Below are positions 24,369 through 31,810 of a DNA stretch of 64,000 nt, piece by piece (position 1 is the first letter of the stretch; each line of letters begins with the position of its first letter). This DNA comes from Armatimonadota bacterium (GTDB lineage Bacteria; Sysuimicrobiota; Sysuimicrobiia; Sysuimicrobiales; Humicultoraceae), in NCBI GenBank assembly GCA_031459715.1, contig JAVKIA010000001.1, positions 48,419 through 112,418 of the forward strand, written 5' to 3'. The notes under the pieces are model-generated. The model did no database searches, was not told the origin of the DNA, and worked only from the letters and a program-made list of their open reading frames with translations. A program made the position numbers and the translations under genes.

Positions 24369-25319
24369 GTGCACCCGGAGATCGCACGCATCCAAAGCAT
24401 GCTTGGCGGCGAGAGGTACGTCGCCGACCGGGAGATCGCCACCGCTATCTACCTCTCCATGTCCCTGCGCAAGCCGCTGCTCATCGAGGGGGCGGCGGGG
24501 GTGGGCAAGACCGAGGTGGCCAAGGTAATGGCCCGGGCGCTGGGCACCGACCTGATCCGGCTGCAGTGCTACGAGGGGCTGGACGCCACCACGGCGCTGT
24601 ACGAGTGGAACTACCAGAAACAGCTGCTGCACATCCGCCTGACCGAGGCCAGCGACCGCTCCGTGGAGCAGCGGGAGCAGGAGATCTTCAGCGAAGCCTT
24701 CCTCCTGCGGCGGCCCCTGCTGGAGGCGATCACCCGGGAGAGCCCGCCCGTGCTTCTGGTGGACGAGGTGGACCGGGCGGACAGCGAGTTTGAGGCGTTC
24801 CTGCTGGAGGTCCTGTCGGACTTCCAGGTGACCATCCCGGAGATCGGCACCATCCGAGCTCGGACCACGCCCTACGTGGTGCTCACCAGCAACCGTACCC
24901 GGGAGCTGGGAGACGCGTTGCGGCGGCGCTGCCTCTACCTGTGGATCGACTACCCCTCCTTCGAGAAGGAGCTGCAGATCGTTCTGAACAAGGTGCCGGG
25001 GATCAACGCCGACCTGGCCGCGCAGGTGGCTGCCTTCCTGCAGCTGGTGCGGCAGGCGAAGCTGGATAAGACCCCCGGGATCGCCGAGACCATCGACTGG
25101 GGAGCGGCGCTGATGGCCCTGCACCGCGACCACCTGGACCGCGAGACCATTGAGGAGACGCTGGGGGTGCTGTTCAAGAGCCAGGAGGACGCGCGCCTGG
25201 TGCGCACGCAGTGGCTCGACCTGTGGGTGCGCGGGCTGGAGCGCCTGCGAGCGGAGGGGCGGCCATGGAGCCAGGCGCTGGTGGAGCGTGTGGCCGCCGA
25301 GGGGGCCCTGCGGCGGTGA
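24369..25319 (+). CDS. coxD: MoxR-family AAA+ ATPase (CoxD-like)
   Basis: This is a MoxR-type AAA+ ATPase thought to remodel or mature molybdenum hydroxylases, working with a von Willebrand factor A partner. Walker A is GAAGVGKTEVAK near residue 44, Walker B VLLVDEVDRAD near residue 135, and sensor I is in YVVLTSNRTRELGDALRRRC. GTG 24369 (AAGGAG at 24354-24359) gives 316 residues; a longer form could begin with TTG 24312. The TGA overlaps the ATG of the CoxE gene by one base (TGATG), the classical MoxR/VWA pairing. Confidence 0.92.
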   Translation: MHPEIARIQSMLGGERYVADREIATAIYLSMSLRKPLLIEGAAGVGKTEVAKVMARALGTDLIRLQCYEGLDATTALYEWNYQKQLLHIRLTEASDRSVEQREQEIFSEAFLLRRPLLEAITRESPPVLLVDEVDRADSEFEAFLLEVLSDFQVTIPEIGTIRARTTPYVVLTSNRTRELGDALRRRCLYLWIDYPSFEKELQIVLNKVPGINADLAAQVAAFLQLVRQAKLDKTPGIAETIDWGAALMALHRDHLDRETIEETLGVLFKSQEDARLVRTQWLDLWVRGLERLRAEGRPWSQALVERVAAEGALRR

Positions 25320-26461
25320 TGGTGACACGCTCGGGCAGCCTGGCCGCCAACGTGGTGGCGTTCACTCGCCTGTTGCGCCAGCGCGGGCTGCCCGCAGGCC
25401 CACGGGAGGCCAGCGACGCCCTGCGGGCGCTGGCAGCGGTGGACCTGCTGGACCGTCGCGAGGTCTACCTCACCCTGCGCTCGGTGCTGGTAGAGCGGCG
25501 GGAGCACTTCCAGGAGTTCGACCAAGCGTTTCGCGCCTTCTGGTGTGCCCCGGAGGAGGAACGCCCGGAGGTGGTGCCGCCGCCCGACGGCACCGTCCCC
25601 GAGGGCCCCGCCGAGGCGGAGCGGGTCCTGCGGGAGTGGCTGCAGGCGGAGGACGAGGAGCAGGCGGAAGGGGAGGAGACCCGGGAGACGCCCGGATACA
25701 GCCCCGCGGAGGTGCTGACGCGAAAGGACTTTTCCGCCCTCTCCAGCGACGAGCTGGAAGAGATGACCGCCCTGGTGGTCCACCTGGCGCGGCGGGTGGC
25801 CACGCGGATGAGCCGGCGCATGCGGGCGATGCGTCGCGGCCACCTGCTGGACGTGCGGCGCACGGTGCGCCGCAGCCTGCGTCGCGGAGGGGAGATCATG
25901 GAGCTGTTGCGGCGGCGGCGGCGCATCCAGAAGACCCAGGTGGTGTTGCTCTGTGACGTCAGCGGCTCCATGGATCTTTACAGCCGCTTTCTGGTCCAGT
26001 TCATCTACGCCCTGCAGCACGCCGTCAGCAGGGTGGAGACCTTCGTCTTCAGTACCTCCCTGACCCGGGTCACCCCCGCCCTCTCTGATGCGGAGCTTAG
26101 CCGCGCCCTGGACCGGGTGGCCCGCACGGTGCCCAACTGGTCGGGCGGGACCAAGATCGGGTACTCCCTGCGCCAGTTCCTGGACCAGTACGGGCCGCGT
26201 CTGCTGGGGGAGCGCACGGTGGTCGTCATCATCAGCGACGGCTGGGATACTGGTGAGGTAGAGGTCCTGGAAGCGGCCATGCGCCAGCTCAATCGTCAGA
26301 GCGCCCGGGTGATCTGGCTGAACCCGCTGCTGGGGGGAGCGGGCTACGAGCCGCTGTGCCAGGGCATGCGCGCCGCGCTACCGCATGTGGACGTCTTCGC
26401 GCCGGCGCACAACCTGGAGAGCCTGCGCCGCCTGGAGCGGCACCTGGCCCTGCCACGGTGA
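25319..26461 (+). CDS. coxE: VWA-domain protein CoxE-like
   Basis: This is the partner of the MoxR ATPase. The N-terminal half (residues 1-130) is helical and charged with an acidic patch (EDEEQAEGEETRE). The von Willebrand A domain starts near residue 205 and carries a complete MIDAS motif DVSGSMD, plus VPNWSGGTKIGYSL and VVIISDGWDTGEV. At 380 residues it is typical for CoxE. The ATG overlaps the MoxR stop. In Oligotropha such pairs are needed for building the active site of CO dehydrogenase; here they presumably serve one of the molybdenum hydroxylases. Confidence 0.92.
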   Translation: MVTRSGSLAANVVAFTRLLRQRGLPAGPREASDALRALAAVDLLDRREVYLTLRSVLVERREHFQEFDQAFRAFWCAPEEERPEVVPPPDGTVPEGPAEAERVLREWLQAEDEEQAEGEETRETPGYSPAEVLTRKDFSALSSDELEEMTALVVHLARRVATRMSRRMRAMRRGHLLDVRRTVRRSLRRGGEIMELLRRRRRIQKTQVVLLCDVSGSMDLYSRFLVQFIYALQHAVSRVETFVFSTSLTRVTPALSDAELSRALDRVARTVPNWSGGTKIGYSLRQFLDQYGPRLLGERTVVVIISDGWDTGEVEVLEAAMRQLNRQSARVIWLNPLLGGAGYEPLCQGMRAALPHVDVFAPAHNLESLRRLERHLALPR

Positions 26462-26465
26462 GGCC

Positions 26466-27647
26466 ATGACCCGGGAGCTACAGGACATCCTGCAGGCGGT
26501 GGAGGCGGGGCAGGCCCGGGGCGAGCCTATGGCCCTGGCCACCGTGGTGGCAGTCTCCGGCTCCACCTACCGCCGCGAAGGGGCGAGACTGTTGATCTAC
26601 GCCGGCGGGCGGACGGTGGGCAACATCAGCGGGGGGTGTCTGGAAGGCGACATCGCGGTGGTGGCTGAGGAGGTGCTGCGCGACGGCCGGCCGCGGCTGG
26701 CCACCTACGACCTGACGGCGGACGACGACCTGGTCTGGGGGCTGGGGCTGGGGTGCAATGGTAAGTTGGAGGTCTTCGTGGAGCCCGTGAACCCCGAGCA
26801 GGCGGAGCCGCTGCTGGCCCCGCTGCAGGCGGTTCTGAACGAGGAGCGCCCCGTGGTCCTGGCCGTCGTTCTGCGAGGGACGGAGGAGCTCCCCGCGGGC
26901 ACGCGGCGCGTCTTGGATCCGCGGACCGCCGGCGCAGGACCCCCTGCGGCCCTGGAGGGTGAGGGCGCGCCGCCGACGGATGCAGAAGGCCGGCTGGCTC
27001 GGGTCATGGAGGCTGCCCTGCATGAAGGCCGCAGCCGGCGGGTGAGCCTGGCCACCGCGTCGGGAGAGCTGGACGTCTTCCTGGAGGTGCTGCGGCCACC
27101 GGTCCGCCTGGTGGTGGTCGGCGCGGGGCACGATGCCATCCCCCTAGTGGCCCAGGGAGTGGCCCTGGGGTGGCGCGTGCTGGTGGTGGACAGGCGGGAG
27201 GCCTACCTGACCTCGCAGCGGTTCCCCGGCGCCACCTTCCTGCACGCGCCGTTTGCGCAGGCGGGAGCGGAGGTGCCCCTGGACGAGCGCACCGCGGTGG
27301 TGGTCATGACCCACAATTACCTGCACGACCGGGACTTCCTGCGCACGCTGCTCGCCCGGCCGGGACCGTTCCCCTTCTACCTGGGCGTGCTCGGTCCGCG
27401 GGCACGCACGGAGCGGATGTTGCGCGAACTGGCCGCGGAGGGCATCGTCCCTTCCCCGGAGCTTGCGGCGCGGCTCTACGCGCCCATCGGCCTGGACGTG
27501 GGCAGCGAAAGTCCGGAAGAGATCGCCCTGGCTGTCGTCGCCGAGATCATGGCTGTGGAGCGCGCGCGGCGCGCGGGATTCCTCCGTGACCGCCCGGGGC
27601 CGATCCACGCACCCCTGGGAGCCGACCTGCCGCATGCGGCCAGGTAG
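26466..27647 (+). CDS. xdhC: XdhC/CoxI family molybdenum hydroxylase maturation protein
   Basis: XdhC-family proteins bind the molybdenum cofactor and insert its sulfurated form into xanthine-oxidase-family enzymes. The N-terminal XdhC/CoxI domain shows LATVVAVSGSTYRREGARL and VGNISGGCLEGD. The C-terminal half is a Rossmann domain with VVVGAGHDAIPL and TAVVVMTHNYLHDRDFL, ending near PIGLDVGSESPEEIALAVVA (the usual IGLDIG-type signature). At 393 residues it is full length. It begins 4 bases after coxE and is followed by a MocA-like cytidylyltransferase. Confidence 0.93.
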   Translation: MTRELQDILQAVEAGQARGEPMALATVVAVSGSTYRREGARLLIYAGGRTVGNISGGCLEGDIAVVAEEVLRDGRPRLATYDLTADDDLVWGLGLGCNGKLEVFVEPVNPEQAEPLLAPLQAVLNEERPVVLAVVLRGTEELPAGTRRVLDPRTAGAGPPAALEGEGAPPTDAEGRLARVMEAALHEGRSRRVSLATASGELDVFLEVLRPPVRLVVVGAGHDAIPLVAQGVALGWRVLVVDRREAYLTSQRFPGATFLHAPFAQAGAEVPLDERTAVVVMTHNYLHDRDFLRTLLARPGPFPFYLGVLGPRARTERMLRELAAEGIVPSPELAARLYAPIGLDVGSESPEEIALAVVAEIMAVERARRAGFLRDRPGPIHAPLGADLPHAAR

Positions 27648-27656
27648 GGACGCGGG

Positions 27657-28262
27657 GTGAGTCCCTCTGGGGACGAGGGTCCCTTCGTCTCTGCCCTGGT
27701 TCTGGCGGCCGGGCCGAGCAGCCGCATGGGGCGTCCCAAGCTCGTCCTGCCGGTGGATGGCGTGCCCATGCTGCGCCGGGTCGTGGACGCGGCGCTGCAC
27801 TCGCGGTGCCGGGAGACGGTGGTGGTGCTGGGGGCGCACCAGGAGGTCTACCGCCCGCTGCTGGCGGGGGCGGCGGTGCGTCTGGTGGAGAACCCGGAGT
27901 TCGCCCACGGCCTGGCCACCTCCATCCGCGCCGGCGTCGCGGCACTTGCGCCGGAGAGCCGGGCGGTGGTCATTCTGCTGGCCGACCAGCCGCGTATCAC
28001 CAGCGCCGTCATCGACCGCCTGATCGACGCGTATGTCACTGAGGGGAAGCGCATCGTGGCCTCCGCCTACGGTGGCGTGGTCGGCGTGCCGGTGTTGTTC
28101 GATAGCGCCCTCTACCTGGAATTGCTCATCCTGGAAGGGGACGCCGGCGCGCGCTCCGTGATCGAGAGGTACCCGCAGCACGGCGTGGCCATCACGCTGG
28201 AGGATGGCTGGCAGGACGTGGATACCCCGGAGGACCTGGCCAGGCTGGCCGGCGGGAAGTGA
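27657..28262 (+). CDS. mocA: MocA-like molybdenum cofactor cytidylyltransferase (NTP transferase)
   Basis: This 201-residue nucleotidyltransferase of the MobA/MocA fold has LVLAAGPSSRMGRPKLVLPV at the N-terminus, ENPEFAHGLATSIRAGV and ILLADQPRI. Family members attach CMP to molybdopterin, giving the cytosine dinucleotide form used by CoxL-type enzymes. Its place directly after xdhC supports that role over MobA or a sugar nucleotidyltransferase. GTG 27657 is the start, 9 bases after the xdhC stop. It ends the maturation operon; the next gene is convergent and ends 12 bases away. Confidence 0.9.
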   Translation: MSPSGDEGPFVSALVLAAGPSSRMGRPKLVLPVDGVPMLRRVVDAALHSRCRETVVVLGAHQEVYRPLLAGAAVRLVENPEFAHGLATSIRAGVAALAPESRAVVILLADQPRITSAVIDRLIDAYVTEGKRIVASAYGGVVGVPVLFDSALYLELLILEGDAGARSVIERYPQHGVAITLEDGWQDVDTPEDLARLAGGK

Positions 28263-28274
28263 GGACGCCGCCGC

Positions 28275-30182
28275 TCAGGGTGCGGCGGAGCGGAGGACCA
28301 GCAGCGCGTCGCTCACCGGGCGCTCTCCCGCTTCGTCGGAGGGGAGGTTGACCACCGTCCCACGCACCACCAGCGTGGTTGACCCGCCGCCGTCGAGGTT
28401 TAGGGCGTCGGTGGCCCCCAGGGCTCGCAGGAAGGCGGCCAGCTCGGGCAGGGTCACCCCCAGGCTGTGGTAGGGCTGCCGTCCATCGATGACGGCCAGG
28501 ATCAGGCGGCCGTCGGCCAGACGGGCGACGGCGGTGCGGGGGTGGCGTCGCTGCACGAACGCGGTGGGGAAGCCCTCGCCGCCCACATAGCGACCGCCGG
28601 CCAGCAGCCGAGGCCCGCCGCCAACCACGTGCACCACCTCCTGCCAGCGTGGGTCCCCGGAGGAGGGCACCAGGCGCAGGCGCAGCGCGATGCGCTGGCC
28701 GGGCTGCAGCTGCTCGCGGATCCAGGCCGCGGCCCGCCCGTGACCGGAGAGCACGTAGCCGTCGGGTGGGATGGGGGCGTTGCCCTGACCGGCGGCGACG
28801 CGCTGCACCACGTCGCCCACCACCACGGCCTCCGCGCCCAGGCCGTTGGTGCGGGTGGAGGAGCCGTAGGTGCGGCGGTAGACGATCAGCTCGTCCCGCC
28901 CGCGCTCCCTGTTCACCCCGTGTACCGTCGCTGACGCGGTGGAGGTGGAGACGGTGGCATCGAAGTCGAGCACATCCAGAAGGATCTGTCCATCACGTAG
29001 GATACCCAGGCAGGTCCGCCCGCGCACCGGCTCGCTGATCAGCTCCCCGTCGATCATCAGGCAGCCCAGCGGATCGCCGCCCGGGGCGAAGAAGCCGCCG
29101 TTGACCGCCGCCAGCGCTCCTTCGCGGCGAGCGATCTCCGAGGTGCGCTCCCGCCCCGGCACCTGGCCTGCGGCCAGGGCGGGGCGCAGGCGCAGGGATC
29201 CACCGCGTTGGCCCTCCAGCACCAGCACGGCGCTCCACACCGGCCCGAGCAGCGCCTCGGGGTCACGCACCGCCTGCACCAGGAAAGTGGGGAGCCCTTC
29301 CGCCGCCAGCCGCTCCGCCAGCGCCTCCGCCTCGGGGCGGGTGGCGAAGTTGCCCACGCGCACCTTAAAGAACGCGTCCTGGCTCTCCACTACCGCCGGC
29401 AGGTTGCGCCGCCGCATCTCCTCGGCCAGACGCGCCGCTCGCTCCGGGTCCAGGAAGGCGCCCACCTGCACTCGCCACAGCGGCAGGGCCCGCAGCGCCC
29501 CGCGTTTCTCCATGACCAGGGTGACGCCCTCGCCCAGCGGGAAAGTGGCGCGCAGCGCTGCGGGCTGCTCCAGTGCCTGCAGGTAGGCCCAGGCCAGGCT
29601 CGCCGCCTCCCCCCGGGTGATCGGGTCGTGCGGACGCAGGTGCGAGGAGGGCGGCTCGCGCAACAATGGTGGTGAGCCCAGTACGGCGACTGCCACCATG
29701 CCCCGCGCCAGCGGCGGCAGCCCCTGCACGTCCTCGAAGGGCAGCGCCGCGCTGGCCAGGTAGGCACTCTCGAAGGTGTGCCCCAGCGCCCGTACCGTCC
29801 ACTCCACGGCCTCCAGCCGCGCCAGCGGATCCGCCGGGCGGAACTGCGCCATCGTCGGCAGGATGCCGTAGGCGTCGGCGGTGCGGATGTGCGCGGCCAG
29901 CGGCGAGGTGGGATGGACGTCGGAGAAGGTCATTGGCTCCGCGGGCAGCAGGGGCAGGCCTTTTGCCGCCACCAGCCAGGCGGCGAAGCGCGCCCGGGAC
30001 ACCGGCTGCTGCGGGCGGAAGGTCCCGTCGGGATAGAGTTCGACGATCCCCCGGGCCAACAGGTCCCGGACGCGCCCTTCCGCCCAGTGTCCCGCCACGT
30101 CGGGTGGCCCGGCCCGGGCGAACACCAGTCCGGGGAACAGCAGGAGGAGCAGGATGACAACGTGCCGCCACATGCCCCTCAT
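28275..30182 (-). CDS. Secreted SLH - SPOR - phosphodiester glycosidase (NAGPA-like) protein
   Basis: This three-part exported protein has 635 residues. A signal peptide (about residues 1-23) is followed by three S-layer homology repeats (about 27-70, 84-130 and 147-200; for example HWAEGRVRDLLARGIVELYP). A SPOR-type peptidoglycan-binding repeat follows (about 230-305; RVQVGAFLDPERAARLAEEM), then a C-terminal phosphodiester glycosidase domain (about 340-635) with AAVNGGFFAPGG and DALNLDGGGSTTLVV. SLH and SPOR modules anchor proteins at the cell wall, so the enzyme probably acts on a cell-surface glycan; the substrate is unknown. ATG 30182 or 30173 are both possible starts. It is monocistronic. 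Confidence 0.88.
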   Translation of the reverse strand: MRGMWRHVVILLLLLFPGLVFARAGPPDVAGHWAEGRVRDLLARGIVELYPDGTFRPQQPVSRARFAAWLVAAKGLPLLPAEPMTFSDVHPTSPLAAHIRTADAYGILPTMAQFRPADPLARLEAVEWTVRALGHTFESAYLASAALPFEDVQGLPPLARGMVAVAVLGSPPLLREPPSSHLRPHDPITRGEAASLAWAYLQALEQPAALRATFPLGEGVTLVMEKRGALRALPLWRVQVGAFLDPERAARLAEEMRRRNLPAVVESQDAFFKVRVGNFATRPEAEALAERLAAEGLPTFLVQAVRDPEALLGPVWSAVLVLEGQRGGSLRLRPALAAGQVPGRERTSEIARREGALAAVNGGFFAPGGDPLGCLMIDGELISEPVRGRTCLGILRDGQILLDVLDFDATVSTSTASATVHGVNRERGRDELIVYRRTYGSSTRTNGLGAEAVVVGDVVQRVAAGQGNAPIPPDGYVLSGHGRAAAWIREQLQPGQRIALRLRLVPSSGDPRWQEVVHVVGGGPRLLAGGRYVGGEGFPTAFVQRRHPRTAVARLADGRLILAVIDGRQPYHSLGVTLPELAAFLRALGATDALNLDGGGSTTLVVRGTVVNLPSDEAGERPVSDALLVLRSAAP

Positions 30183-30232
30183 GCTAACGCCGCGCCCCTT
30201 CTTTCCCTGCTCATTCGTCCTCCAAAGAATTC

Positions 30233-30281
30233 TACGTCTGGTGGCGAACAGGAAGGAGGATTTTTACATCTGGTAGCGAAC
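30233..30281. repeat. Imperfect 17-bp direct repeat upstream of the lysine-rich mini-ORF
   Basis: TACGTCTGGTGGCGAAC (30233-30249) and TACATCTGGTAGCGAAC (30265-30281) match at 15 of 17 positions with a 32-base period, about three helical turns. They lie between the divergent SLH-protein gene and the mini-ORF at 30335. A TTTACA at 30263-30268 overlaps the second copy and could be a -35 element, with a weak GTACGA 17 bases on. A regulator binding on one DNA face is a possible explanation. Confidence 0.5.
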
Positions 30282-30334
30282 CCTTGTACGACGGCAGCAG
30301 TCCGTCGATCATCCCAGCAAAGGAGGGTGGGGCG

Positions 30335-30376
30335 GTGGCCAAGAAGAAGGCAGCTAAGAAGAAGAAGGGAAAGTAA
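30335..30376 (+). CDS. 13-residue lysine-rich mini-ORF
   Basis: GTG 30335 opens a 13-codon frame ending TAA at 30374-30376, with product (V/M)AKKKAAKKKKGK. An almost ideal ribosome site AAAGGAGGGT lies 8 bases before the start, and a strong intrinsic terminator follows 22 bases after the stop, so the unit looks like a genuine small transcript rather than chance. Nine of 13 residues are Lys or Arg-like, as in the tails of bacterial histone-like proteins, so nucleic-acid binding is conceivable. Alternatively this could be a regulatory RNA in which the ribosome site and Lys codons matter. No function is known to me. Confidence 0.5.
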   Translation: MAKKKAAKKKKGK

Positions 30377-30398
30377 CCCCCTTCTTCGCCAAGAGGAG

Positions 30399-30427
30399 AA
30401 GGCGACCGTCCGGTCGCCTTTTCTGCT
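30399..30427 (+). terminator. Rho-independent terminator after the mini-ORF
   Basis: A perfect 9-bp stem AAGGCGACC (30399-30407) / GGTCGCCTT (30412-30420) with loop GTCC is followed by TTCTGCTTT, giving a U-rich tail. It lies just past the lysine-rich mini-ORF and before the convergent acyl-CoA dehydrogenase gene. It is the clearest intrinsic terminator in the window. Confidence 0.85.
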
Positions 30428-30494
30428 TTCGCCCTTCGGGCGGGCGCACCGGGCCGGCGCGTTGTCCCAAACGGCTCCGTCGCCACCAACGCCG

Positions 30495-31676
30495 CTAGAA
30501 GGCGTCCAGGCCGGTGATGTCCCGCCCCACGATCAGGGTGTGGATGTCGTAGGTTCCCTCGTAGGTGTCCACCGACTCCAGATTGCTGGCGTGCCGCATG
30601 GCGTGGTACTCGAGGGTGATCCCATACGCACCTAGGATGGAACGCGCCTCCCGGGCCACGCGCAGCGCAGCGCGCACATTGTTGCGCTTGGCCAGGGAGA
30701 CGTGCACATAGCTGGCCTTCCCCGCGTCCTTCAACTGTCCCAGCCGGTAGGCCAGGAGCTGGGCCTTCACCACTTCCTGGAGCATATCCACCAGCCGCTC
30801 CTGGATGAGCTGGGTCTGGGCGATGGGCCGGCCGAAGGCGACGCGTGCCCGGGCGTAAGTCAGTGCTTCCTCCAGACAGGCCCTGGCCGCGCCTACCGCG
30901 CCCCAGGCGATGCCGTAACGCGCCTGGGTCAGACACTGCAGCGCCGCCCGCAGGCCCACCGCCCCAGGCAGGGCGGCCTCCTCCGGCAGGCGCACCTCCT
31001 GCAGCACCAGCTCCGCGGTATCGGAGGCGCGCATGGAGGCCTTGGTGGTGATCTCTCGCGCGGAGAAGCCTGGTCGGTTGGTCTCCACGATGAAGCCGCG
31101 CACCACGCCTTCCTCGTCCTTGGCCCAGATAATGGCCAGGTGCGCCAGCGAGCCGTTGGTAATCCACATCTTGGTCCCCTGCAGCTCCCAGCCGTCGGAG
31201 ACGCGGCGAGCCCGGGTCTGCATGGCTGCCGGATCGGACCCGGCGGTGGGCTCGGTGAGGCCGAAGCAGCCGACGACCTCGCCACGGGCCAGGGCCGGCA
31301 GCCAGCGGCGCCGCTGCTCCTCTGAGCCGAAGGCGTAGATGGGGTACATGACCAGCGATCCCTGCACTGAGGCGAAGGAGCGCAGGCCGGAATCCCCCCG
31401 CTCCAGCTCCTGGAGGATCAGGCCGTAGGCGATGTTGCTCACGCCGGCGGCCCCGTACTCCGCAGGCAGGTTGGCGCCCAGCAGCCCCAGCCCGGCCAGC
31501 TGGGGGATGAGGTGCGCAGGGAACTCCCCACGCAGCCACCACCCGCCGATGTGCGGCAGCACCTCCCGGTCGACGAAGCGGCGCACCGTATCCCGGATGA
31601 GGCGCTCGTCCTCGGATAGCAGCTCGTCCAGCAGGAAGTAGTCGTCGATGCGGCTGGTCAGGGTGCGGGTGGCCAC
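30495..31676 (-). CDS. gcdH: Acyl-CoA dehydrogenase, glutaryl-CoA dehydrogenase-like
   Basis: This FAD enzyme oxidises an acyl-CoA. FAD and substrate motifs are CFGLTEPTAGSDPAAMQT and WITNGSLAHLAIIWAK. The catalytic-Glu region SVDTYEGTYDIHTLIVGRDITG matches glutaryl-CoA dehydrogenases, which also decarboxylate, more closely than short-chain enzymes. The likely start is GTG 31676 (product VATRTLTSRIDDYFLLDELL), because that is where the family N-terminus begins. GTGs at 31694 (behind AAGGGG), 31700 and 31721 lie further upstream within a duplicated TAGCACCGGCACCG segment (31689-31702 and 31710-31723). It is monocistronic and convergent with the mini-ORF unit. Lysine/tryptophan-type degradation would fit the family; no partner genes are near. 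Confidence 0.9.
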   Translation of the reverse strand: MATRTLTSRIDDYFLLDELLSEDERLIRDTVRRFVDREVLPHIGGWWLRGEFPAHLIPQLAGLGLLGANLPAEYGAAGVSNIAYGLILQELERGDSGLRSFASVQGSLVMYPIYAFGSEEQRRRWLPALARGEVVGCFGLTEPTAGSDPAAMQTRARRVSDGWELQGTKMWITNGSLAHLAIIWAKDEEGVVRGFIVETNRPGFSAREITTKASMRASDTAELVLQEVRLPEEAALPGAVGLRAALQCLTQARYGIAWGAVGAARACLEEALTYARARVAFGRPIAQTQLIQERLVDMLQEVVKAQLLAYRLGQLKDAGKASYVHVSLAKRNNVRAALRVAREARSILGAYGITLEYHAMRHASNLESVDTYEGTYDIHTLIVGRDITGLDAF

Positions 31677-31787
31677 GACTCTGTATTCTAGCACCGGCAC
31701 CGCCCCTTGTAGCACCGGCACCGTCTGCCGCCAACCGGGCGACAGGGTCTGCGGGCGGCAGGGAATCGCCCCGGAGGGTGCGAAGCT

Positions 31788-31810
31788 GGTAATCGTTTCC
31801 CATGCATGGG
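31788..31810. promoter_or_regulatory. Candidate LacI-family operator at the start of the regulator gene
   Basis: GGTAATCGTTTCC (31788-31800) is a near-palindrome with a central CG typical of LacI-family operators. It abuts the perfect 12-bp palindrome CCCATGCATGGG (31799-31810), which contains the proposed ATG. It sits between the divergent acyl-CoA dehydrogenase gene and the LacI gene, so autoregulation of the 20-gene run is plausible. The match is by eye only. Confidence 0.45.
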
